Source: Planctomycetaceae bacterium (GTDB lineage: Bacteria > Planctomycetota > Planctomycetia > Pirellulales > Thermoguttaceae). Taken from it: a DNA stretch of 14,392 bases. Below, piece after piece: positions 7,440 to 13,052 of the stretch; positions within the stretch are counted from its first letter, which is position 1; every line of letters begins with the position of its first letter. Under the pieces are notes generated by a model. The model searched no databases. It worked only from the letters and a program-made list of their open reading frames with translations, and had not been told where the DNA came from. The stretch is from the NCBI GenBank assembly GCA_003532715.1, contig DOEZ01000603.1, forward strand, positions 1 through 14,392. The letters are read 5' to 3'. The position numbers were made by a program, and so were the translations under genes.

Positions 7440-7736
7440 TTACGCGCCCCCCTCGACCACGGCCAGAATCTCGTCCTCGCGCATGATGAGGAGTTCTTCC
7501 TCGCGAATTTTGACTTCGGTGCCCGCGTAGCTGTTGAAGAGGACTCTGTCGCCCTCCTTCACCCCCAGGTCGACGCGGGTTCCGTCGGACAGCAGGCGGC
7601 CGTCGCCGACCGACAAGACGCGGCCCTGTTTTGGCCTTTCTCGGGCTTGTTCCGGCAAGACAATGCCGCCGACGGTGATTTCCTCGGCTTCGAGTCGCCG
7701 GACGACAACCTTATCGCCCAAGGGGACTAGTTTCAT
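7440..7736 (-). CDS. groES: co-chaperonin GroES (Hsp10)
   Basis: A 98-residue subunit of the heptameric lid that closes the GroEL folding chamber. It begins MKLVPLGDKVVVRRLEAEE and has the mobile loop with its GroEL-contacting GGIVLP (23-28). It continues with GRVLSVGDGR, VKEGDRVLFNSYAGTEVK and EEELLIMREDEILAVVE, matching the family end to end at normal length. ATG 7736 is chosen from the family's N-terminus; the open frame continues upstream to 7946 but shows no GroES sequence there. No groEL lies in this window; instead serS follows. No CIRCE (HrcA) inverted repeat is visible upstream. A second groES beside groEL elsewhere in the genome is plausible, as planctomycetes often carry several copies. 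Confidence 0.95.
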   Translation of the reverse strand: MKLVPLGDKVVVRRLEAEEITVGGIVLPEQARERPKQGRVLSVGDGRLLSDGTRVDLGVKEGDRVLFNSYAGTEVKIREEELLIMREDEILAVVEGGA

Positions 7737-7834
7737 CTCTCTCGCACTCCACTTGGAAAGAAGAGGCCGCGAACCAATCGACGTGGCGACTGCTCGGGCC
7801 CTCGCGTGCTCCAACCACCTCCCACGAAGAGGCG

Positions 7835-7863
7835 ATTGTCGCATTCGAGACGTTTTGTGACAA
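7835..7863 (-). promoter_or_regulatory. candidate sigma70-type promoter for groES-serS
   Basis: On the minus strand TTGTCA (7858-7863, 5 of 6), a 17-base spacer and GACAAT (7835-7840, 4 of 6) lie about 100 bases before groES. Just upstream CAACCA (7874-7879) and TGGTTG (7893-7898) can form a hairpin with a C-rich loop. It sits 9 bases past the stop of the 52-codon ORF and could slow read-through. Evidence is sequence match only. Confidence 0.35.
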
Positions 7864-7906
7864 GGGGCGACGACAACCATTCCCCCCGAAAGTGGTTGGT
7901 GTGTTT

Positions 7907-8065
7907 CTAGGCGAGTTGCGTGAGCGTCACGAGAAAGGCGATCCACGCGGCCAGCAGAACGGCGCTCAGGCCCAGGAGCATTTTCTGAGGCCTGGAGGGG
8001 GCGGGCAGGGGGTGAAGCCGCCCCGTCACGTGAGACTGGTGGGGAGGACTCTGGGGGCGGGCCAT
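7907..8065 (-). CDS. 52-residue membrane-anchored small protein
   Basis: A short frame with features of a real gene: ATG 8065, stop TAG at 7907. Its start lies only 5 bases after the stop of the Minf_1886-family gene, an arrangement typical of translational coupling. Residues 1-28 are Pro/His/Arg/Gln-rich and soluble (MARPQSPPHQSHVTGRLHPL). Residues 29-52 are one hydrophobic helix (MLLGLSAVLLAAWIAFLVTL) running to the C-terminus, so it looks like a tail-anchored or C-terminally inserted single-span protein with its N-terminus in the cytoplasm. The family is not recognised by me and the function is unknown. Its place just upstream of groES suggests co-expression with housekeeping genes. Confidence 0.65.
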   Translation of the reverse strand: MARPQSPPHQSHVTGRLHPLPAPSRPQKMLLGLSAVLLAAWIAFLVTLTQLA

Positions 8066-8070
8066 GGCGA

Positions 8071-8502
8071 CTACGGCTCCTGTGGGGGCGCTATCTTGAA
8101 TTCCTGCCGAAAGGCCGTCTCGAAATCGTAGACGTTATCGAAGTCGGCCCGGCTGTCTTCGGGCGTCTTTCGCATTTGACCGATCCGGATCAGGTTGAAG
8201 ACGATCTCGCCGAAATCGCCCGTCTCACGGATTCCCCAACTGGCTAGGACGTCCTTGGCCATGTAGCCGTATTGTTCGATCGCGAACTGGCGAATGGCCT
8301 CGCACAACTGTTGGCCGGTCACGTGCCGTTCTGGCGTCTGCCCTTCATCTTCTCCTTCGCTCGATTCCGACGCAATCTCTTCGCCCATGCCCAAGATGTT
8401 CTGCGCGTGGTTGAGCGCTTCGAACACGAACACGTACGCGTCGAACGTGTATCGCGGATCCTGCTTCAGAAGTTCGACAATGGGATGCGACGGATCAAGC
8501 AT
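8071..8502 (-). CDS. Minf_1886-family conserved protein
   Basis: A 143-residue soluble protein. It opens MLDPSHPIVELLKQDPRYTF and DAYVFVFEALNHAQ, then an acidic low-complexity linker (about 38-58, GEEIASESSEGEDEGQ). It continues HVTGQQLCEAIRQFAIEQYG, YMAKDVLASWGIRETGDFGE, IVFNLIRIGQMRKTPEDSRA, DFDNVYDFETAF. This pattern matches the Minf_1886 family, which I recall as restricted to planctomycetes and verrucomicrobia, with no known function. ATG 8502 is preferred because residues upstream in the open frame have no family resemblance and the frame would run into ricT; the ribosome binding site is weak. It starts 64 bases after ricT and is coupled to the 52-codon gene downstream, so an operon with ricT is likely. 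Confidence 0.8.
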   Translation of the reverse strand: MLDPSHPIVELLKQDPRYTFDAYVFVFEALNHAQNILGMGEEIASESSEGEDEGQTPERHVTGQQLCEAIRQFAIEQYGYMAKDVLASWGIRETGDFGEIVFNLIRIGQMRKTPEDSRADFDNVYDFETAFRQEFKIAPPQEP

Positions 8503-8566
8503 GGCAAGGATGATAAAAAGTCGATCGAGGAATAATGCGGGAGGCGACTCTCGGGGTTCCAAGTCT

Positions 8567-9403
8567 CTATTCGTCTTTGCCGGTCGATTCTGGCGGGGCG
8601 TCATCGGTCGGGCGGCGGACGTCGGCCGCGTCAATCAGGTGGCGAACCCGCTCCCCATCCTCAACGAGCAACCGGCCGGCCAGGATTTCGTGCGCCAGGA
8701 CTCGCATCGGCCCGGTGGAGGTCGTCACGGTCGAGCCGATCGGCGGAAGATCCTTTTGGAGTTGTTCGTAGACGTCGTATTCGTAGCGAAGACAGCACTT
8801 CAACCGTCCACACCGCCCCGATATCTTCGTCGGATCGAGCGTTGCTTTCTGGAGTTTGGCCATCTTCATCGAGACGGGGGGCATTTCGATCAAGTGCGTG
8901 TTGCAGCAAACCGGGTTTCCGCAGTCGCCGTAGTCGGCCATCAGCTTGGCTTCGTCGCGAACGCCGATTTGGCGCATTTCAATCCGCGTCTGAAACTCGC
9001 CGGCCAACATGCGGACCAGTTCGCGGAAATCGACGCGTCCCTCGGCCAGGTAGTAGACGATGATGCGCTCGCCGCCGAACAGGTGCTCCAGGTCGACCAA
9101 TTCCATGGCCAACCCGAGCTTCTGGATGCATTGCTGACAGGTGGCGAATTGCTCGTGCTGGTGTTCGCAGAGCCGCGAGATGTCGCGAGCATCGTCGGCG
9201 GTCATTTCGCGGAGAATTCGTCCCCCGGCCTCGCGGAGTTGCTCGAACGCTTCTTCGGTGGCCTCGCAAAGGATCTCGCCGGCTTCGAGCCCGCGTCCGG
9301 TCCGGGCGATAACTTTCGTTCCGCGCGCGAAGACCGCCTCTTCCGGGCAATCGAATGCCCCCAGCAAACGCATCGAACCGTAGCGAACGATGTACTTGGC
9401 CAT
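8567..9403 (-). CDS. ricT: PSP1-domain protein RicT (YaaT)
   Basis: A 278-residue cytoplasmic protein of the RicT/YaaT family (PSP1 C-terminal domain). In Bacillus subtilis RicT joins RicA and RicF in an iron-sulfur-containing complex that promotes maturation of mRNAs by RNase Y and affects sporulation and biofilm formation. Family marks are MAKYIVRYGSMRLLGAF at the start, ERIIVYYLAEGRVDFRELVR (112-131), YGDCGNPVCCNTHL (158-171) and PTKISGRCGRLKCCLRYEYD (191-210). Cysteines 161, 166, 167, 198, 203 and 204, with 79, 89 and 92 further upstream, are candidates for cluster ligands. The C-terminal 20 residues are a polar tail. ATG 9403 fits the family start; the frame remains open to 9460. No ricA or ricF homologue is in the window. 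Confidence 0.9.
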   Translation of the reverse strand: MAKYIVRYGSMRLLGAFDCPEEAVFARGTKVIARTGRGLEAGEILCEATEEAFEQLREAGGRILREMTADDARDISRLCEHQHEQFATCQQCIQKLGLAMELVDLEHLFGGERIIVYYLAEGRVDFRELVRMLAGEFQTRIEMRQIGVRDEAKLMADYGDCGNPVCCNTHLIEMPPVSMKMAKLQKATLDPTKISGRCGRLKCCLRYEYDVYEQLQKDLPPIGSTVTTSTGPMRVLAHEILAGRLLVEDGERVRHLIDAADVRRPTDDAPPESTGKDE

Positions 9404-9721
9404 ATCGAGCGGTGATGCTTCTCGGAGCTTAGGTAGGGGGAGGTAGGTGATTCGGGTCAACCGGATCGGTACCGTAGTAAGGCGTGCGGTTCACAAGCGG
9501 GTGTTCTCGCCACGCCATGCGAAACATCGCCCCATAACAAACAGGGATAACTCGTTTCAACAAAATGGCTTGCGATCTGGTTCGGCATGGACCCGCGACT
9601 GATCCGTGCCCATGAAGTATATCGACCGAAGCCCATTTGCGGAAGAGGGTTTGTCGTTTGGGACGATTGGGCAACCGCGGCAATGTTTCGGGAGAATTCC
9701 GCGATCCGGCTTCGGGCGGGC
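9404..9721. other. intergenic region upstream of ricT
   Basis: No gene is supported in these 318 bases. Minus-strand frames are open, including one ending PLVNRTPYYGTDPVDPNHLP just before ricT, but none has a ribosome binding site with recognisable protein sequence. No tRNA cloverleaf or clear terminator after the DUF3299-like gene is visible. The stretch 9534-9600 is the most AT-rich part and holds the promoter candidate listed separately. Confidence 0.4.
9534..9559 (-). promoter_or_regulatory. candidate promoter for the ricT operon
   Basis: On the minus strand TTGAAA (9554-9559, 5 of 6) is followed by TGTTAT (9534-9539, 4 of 6). The spacer is 14 bases, shorter than usual; TTATGG at 17-base spacing is the alternative. 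It sits in the only AT-rich part of the gap, about 130 bases before ricT. Confidence 0.25.
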
Positions 9722-10447
9722 TCAGTCACGAAAGACGTCGGCCTCAATCTGGTAAGGCATTCCGCCCAGCGGTTTGAGGGCTTCTCGGCGATCGATTTTC
9801 AGCTTGCCACCCACCCCAACCATGTGCCCGGTGTAGTCGGCCAACAGGTCGCCGGTCATGGTCACCCGGATCATTTCGGTCGAGGACAGCTCGCGCTGAC
9901 AGAATTTACAGTGCCACTGGGAAGGGACCAGGACGAATTGCTGAATACCCGTGCTTCGTCGTCCTGGATACATAAAACCGCGGATGAATACGAACTTGTC
10001 CTCCAATTCAAGGATTTCCTCGGGAATGATCTCGCCAAGATCCTTGTCGGGCTGGATTTCAAGGAAATTGATGCTCTTATAGCCGATCGGCACCCCGTGG
10101 GCGATCTGCAGGTATGCGGCTATCCCGATAAGCCCGAAGACGATCGAAACGCAAAGACCGCCAAAAGCAATGCCTCGACCGGTTTTCTCGCCGGGCAGGT
10201 TGGCGATTTGCCGCAAGGCGAGCAACCCGAAAAGGATTCCAGCGAGGGGGATCGGAATCATCGGCCAACCGAACATGGGCAGGAAGGCGAGCAGCCCCAA
10301 CACAAGGCTGATGACCGCCAGCGGCTCGACGCGCCGGTAGACGCCGCGCGCCGCGTCCTCCGCCTCGCGGCTGGTCCATTCCTTGCCGCGATAGCGCTGC
10401 TGGGGCTTGGAGCTGGTGGGCTTCGACGGCTGTTCTTCGGTGCTCAT
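9722..10447 (-). CDS. membrane protein with DUF4190-like and DUF3299-like regions
   Basis: A 241-residue protein encoded last in the ABC operon, 57 bases after the permease gene. Residues 1-38 are polar and charged. Residues 41-115 form a DUF4190-like pair of transmembrane helices (ISLVLGLLAFLPMFGWPMIP; then GIAFGGLCVSIVFGLIGIAA). The C-terminal part (about 120-241) should face the periplasm. It resembles DUF3299: IPEEILELEDKFVFIRGFMY, PGRRSTGIQQFVLVPSQWHC, and a closing YQIEADVF. Cys180 and Cys183 (WHCKFC) stand where DUF3299 proteins, as I recall, have a Cys-His-Pro-rich segment, so a metal site or redox pair is possible. DUF3299 genes are found beside FtsX-type ABC genes in other bacteria, including, as I remember it, the zinc-regulated zrg cluster of Vibrio. 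The molecular function is not known. Confidence 0.65.
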   Translation of the reverse strand: MSTEEQPSKPTSSKPQQRYRGKEWTSREAEDAARGVYRRVEPLAVISLVLGLLAFLPMFGWPMIPIPLAGILFGLLALRQIANLPGEKTGRGIAFGGLCVSIVFGLIGIAAYLQIAHGVPIGYKSINFLEIQPDKDLGEIIPEEILELEDKFVFIRGFMYPGRRSTGIQQFVLVPSQWHCKFCQRELSSTEMIRVTMTGDLLADYTGHMVGVGGKLKIDRREALKPLGGMPYQIEADVFRD

Positions 10448-10504
10448 GCGTGCTGCTGTCCTAGGGCGGCGATGTTCTGTCTCTTGACCTTCCCTCGATC
10501 GTTC

Positions 10505-12028
10505 CTACTGATTCGCCGCGAGCGATTTGGCTACGTCGGTCCGATAGGCCACGGCCGCGGGCACGTACCCGACCAGCGAGGCCAGTGTAATCAATCCGGG
10601 AATGAGAATCAATTCGTTCCACTGGAATTGGAAGGCGCTGACGATGACGCCCGTGTGTTCGGCGATGGTCGGCGCCAGAAGGCCGACCAATCCGTGCCCG
10701 AGCAGTAATCCAAACAGTCCGCCGCCTAGCGAGAGGAGAATGGATTCGAGCAGGATGATCGTGCCGACCATCATGCGGCTCGCGCCCAAGGCCCTCATCA
10801 CGGCGATTTCATGCCGCCGATCGCTCATCGAGTTGTAGATGCTCACCAGGATGCCGATGCCAGCCACGACGACGACCAGCACCGCCAGGATGACGAGGAT
10901 CAACTGGATGTTGCCGATGATTCCGTCGAAGAGTTGCGAGATGATCTCGGTCGGGGCGACGGCTTGGGCGTCGTTCTCCTCGTTGATGATGCTCCGCAAC
11001 TGCATGCCCAACGCCTGATTGTCGCTGTCGGTGCAGACCAGCACGGCCGAAAGCTTGCGGTCGGCCAGCGGGGTCGGACCGTGATGATGCGTACCGTGTG
11101 GATTGTCGCGCGCGTCGTGCGAGAGCTCGGCGAGTGCATCGGGCGACTTCGCATGATCGTGCTCGGCGTCGTCGTGTTCGTGCGAATCGAGTTTGGCGGG
11201 CGGCGATTCGTGGTCGTGGTCGTCCGCGGCGTCGATGCCCGGCAGACCTGGCGCGGCGTCGCTCTTCGACTCCTCCGATTTCGCGTGGGACTCGGCCGAG
11301 TCGCTTTTCGTCGTATTCGAGTCGCCTGCCTTGCCCTTGAGGTACTGCCGGACCGTGCCCGGCCCGCCCTGATGGCAGTCGAAATGATAGAACCCTTCGA
11401 GATTCATGAAGATGGCCCGGTCGTTCGGCGTGCCCGTGTGCGCGAGGATGCCGACGATCGTAATCGGTTCGTGGCTTTCGTCCTCGGCATCGCCGGTGAT
11501 GTCTTCGCCGGGATGGGTGGGCCGGAATGTGTCGCCGACCTTCATCTTGAGCTTTCTTGCGACCGTGCTTCCGATGACCGCCTCGAACGGTTGGTTGACG
11601 TCGAAATTCCGGCCTTCGGCAAACTCGTATTCCCGATCGCCCATGTACTTGAGGCGATCGAACATGTCGGGCACGGTGGCGATAACCGGATACGTCTTGT
11701 AGGCATGGCCCATGGCGACCGGAATGGCCGTCTCGACGGCTCGCGAAAAGCGGCCTTCGATCAGTTCATCGTAATAACTATAAGGGATATTCTCGGGCGC
11801 CATCCCAAGGTGAAAGACCGTATTGAGCACCAATTGGATCGACTCGCCCTTCGCGCCGACGATCAGGTCGTAGCCCTGTGCTCCCCGCCGGAAGGATTGG
11901 TCGACGACTCCGTGGATCACCAGGACCGACACGACCAGGGCCACGCCGAGGCCCATGGCGAATGCCGTTAGGACCGAGGCCAGTGCTCGCTGTTGAATGC
12001 TTCGCCATGCAATTTTCCAGAGACTCAT
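10505..12028 (-). CDS. FtsX/MacB-type ABC permease with histidine-rich periplasmic loop
   Basis: A 507-residue ABC transporter membrane subunit. One transmembrane helix near the N-terminus (about 17-40) is followed by a large extracytoplasmic MacB-PCD-like domain (RRGAQGYDLIVGAKG at 48-61, down to about 225). The FtsX core with three helices (about 372-400, 421-452, 471-497) follows, with SIYNSMSDRRHEIAVMRALG at 396-415. This is the four-helix type VII layout of LolC/E, MacB and FtsX. Between the periplasmic domain and the core is an acidic, histidine-rich insertion. Residues 248-316 carry 12 histidines (248, 271, 273, 283, 285, 290, 292, 304, 311, 314-316), including HDHE, HEHDDAEHDH and HGTHHHG. 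Such segments bind zinc, copper or nickel in other proteins; here it is inference. Its start overlaps the ATPase stop by 4 bp (ATGA). Alternatives are lipoprotein or glycolipid export or mechanotransmission. Confidence 0.88.
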   Translation of the reverse strand: MSLWKIAWRSIQQRALASVLTAFAMGLGVALVVSVLVIHGVVDQSFRRGAQGYDLIVGAKGESIQLVLNTVFHLGMAPENIPYSYYDELIEGRFSRAVETAIPVAMGHAYKTYPVIATVPDMFDRLKYMGDREYEFAEGRNFDVNQPFEAVIGSTVARKLKMKVGDTFRPTHPGEDITGDAEDESHEPITIVGILAHTGTPNDRAIFMNLEGFYHFDCHQGGPGTVRQYLKGKAGDSNTTKSDSAESHAKSEESKSDAAPGLPGIDAADDHDHESPPAKLDSHEHDDAEHDHAKSPDALAELSHDARDNPHGTHHHGPTPLADRKLSAVLVCTDSDNQALGMQLRSIINEENDAQAVAPTEIISQLFDGIIGNIQLILVILAVLVVVVAGIGILVSIYNSMSDRRHEIAVMRALGASRMMVGTIILLESILLSLGGGLFGLLLGHGLVGLLAPTIAEHTGVIVSAFQFQWNELILIPGLITLASLVGYVPAAVAYRTDVAKSLAANQ

Positions 12029-12696
12029 GCGATCACCACCGCGCGGTTGAATTCTTCGAGATTGTCAATGCGTTCGAATTGTCGGGCCACCTCGGGGGTG
12101 TGGGTGACCACCATGAGTGCCACGTTCTCCTCGCGGCATCCGTCTCGCAGCATGTCGACCACCTGCTGCTGATGACCGGCGTCGACGTTGGCCGTCGGCT
12201 CGTCGGCCAGAAGAAGCCGCGGCCGGTTGGCCAAGCCGCGGGCCACGGACACCCGCTGTTGCTCGCCGACCGACAGTTGCGTCGGCCTGTGCGTCATGCG
12301 ATGTCCCAGTCCGACGCGCTCGAGCAGATGCTTCGCCCGATTCGGGTCGACCCGTCCGCCGGCGAACCTCATGCCGAGCATGACGTTTTCCAGGGCGGTG
12401 AAGCCGGGCAACAGATTGAACGTCTGGAAGACGTAGCCGATCTGCTCGGCGCGAAAGCGGTCGCATTCGGCCTCGGTGAAGAGGGTGATGTCCCAGTCGC
12501 CGACCTGCACCTTACCGGAATCCGGCCGGCTGATGCCCGAAATGACGTACAGGAGTGTCGATTTTCCGCAGCCGCTGCGGCCCACCAGGGCCATCTGTTC
12601 ACCGGCGTCGAGGCGGAAATCCTCGATGTCCAGGATCGGCAACTCGCCGCCGTCCGGCTCGGTGAACGATTTTTTCACGTTCTTTAGCTCTAACAT
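12025..12696 (-). CDS. ABC transporter ATP-binding protein, LolD/MacB class
   Basis: A 223-residue cytoplasmic ATPase that drives the FtsX-like permease encoded next to it. All motifs are present: Walker A GRSGCGKST (39-47), Q-loop Gln91 in YVFQTFNLLP, signature LSVGEQQ (141-147), Walker B LLLADE (161-166), and H-loop His199 in VVTHTPE. The sequence FNLLPGFTALENVMLGM is typical of the LolD/MacB/FtsE group that works with type VII permeases. The signature reads LSVGEQ where LSGGEQ is common, a minor change. ATG 12696 is chosen because MLELKNVKKSF is the normal family start; the frame runs on upstream to 12792 without family sequence. It is the first gene of the operon and overlaps the permease gene by 4 bp. 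Confidence 0.93.
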   Translation of the reverse strand: MLELKNVKKSFTEPDGGELPILDIEDFRLDAGEQMALVGRSGCGKSTLLYVISGISRPDSGKVQVGDWDITLFTEAECDRFRAEQIGYVFQTFNLLPGFTALENVMLGMRFAGGRVDPNRAKHLLERVGLGHRMTHRPTQLSVGEQQRVSVARGLANRPRLLLADEPTANVDAGHQQQVVDMLRDGCREENVALMVVTHTPEVARQFERIDNLEEFNRAVVIA

Positions 12697-12957
12697 GATT
12701 CTGATTCGCCGTAAGGGCCGTGGCTCGGAGAAGCAACAATGTCCCAAGTAGGTAATACGGACGGGCAAGACGAGTGGTTCAGTGTTGACCAAAAAAGACG
12801 GCCTGGGGCGATCCGGCGGCGAAAAATAATTCTTTAGGGGGGTTATGCCGTCGTCGGCGTCTCAACCGGCTGGTCATCCCGACGACCAGGCTTCGATACC
12901 CTACGAATAAGCTATGCTTCTTTGTCCCGTTGCGGCCTTGTGTCGAGGCGCGAACGG

Positions 12958-13030
12958 CGCGGGTGCTTCGACCCGCGAGGCGAGGTGCGGCTTCCTCCGG
13001 ACGGCCGCATCCACCGTGCCGCCAGTCCGG
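12958..13030 (+). promoter_or_regulatory. structured GC-rich leader of asnB with two hairpins
   Basis: cgcgggt (12958-12964) pairs perfectly with acccgcg (12971-12977) around gcttcg. ccggac (12997-13002) pairs with gtccgg (13025-13030), with ggc/gcc extending the stem inward. The second hairpin ends 7 bases before the ribosome binding site. There is no T-run, so an attenuator is not evident. It may tune translation or be incidental in GC-rich DNA. It matches no riboswitch I know. Confidence 0.3.
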
Positions 13031-13037
13031 CATTTGC

Positions 13038-13043
13038 AAGGAA
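13038..13043 (+). promoter_or_regulatory. ribosome binding site that sets the GTG start of asnB
   Basis: AAGGAA lies 9 bases before GTG 13053. This fixes the start so that the next codon is TGC, giving the Cys2 that the glutaminase mechanism needs. Confidence 0.75.
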
Positions 13044-13052
13044 TAGACCAGC

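Larger units (their letters stand above)
12697..13052. other. divergent intergenic region between ABC operon and asnB
   Basis: These 356 bases separate two divergent genes and must contain both promoters. An AT-rich patch (12784-12836, with aaaaaag and gaaaaataattcttta) is the likely core. No box pair at proper spacing and no palindrome resembling a Zur or Fur site is convincing. Minus-strand frames here (for example 12779-13063) are arginine-rich or low-quality and are not called. Confidence 0.5.

Noticed and set aside
6135..7730. 531-codon plus-strand ORF opposite serS and groES
   Set aside because: It spans two conserved genes and their spacer on the other strand, and its sequence resembles nothing known. 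It is a codon-bias shadow.
7737..7906. CIRCE/HrcA operator upstream of groES
   Set aside because: Only an isolated gagtgc-like half (near 7743-7750, minus strand) is present; the paired half at 9-base spacing is missing.
8294..9415. 373-codon plus-strand ORF opposite ricT and the Minf_1886-family gene
   Set aside because: It is antisense to two recognised genes and has no family resemblance.
9534..9560. Homing-endonuclease-like word agggataac
   Set aside because: Only part of an I-SceI-like site, with no intron or endonuclease gene nearby. Taken as coincidence.
10811..11971. 386-codon plus-strand ORF opposite the permease
   Set aside because: Valine/arginine-rich antisense translation of the permease, with no independent support.
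12697..12830. Zur or Fur box before the ABC operon
   Set aside because: It was sought because of the histidine-rich permease. No AT-rich palindrome of the right kind is visible, so regulation by a metal sensor is not supported by this sequence.
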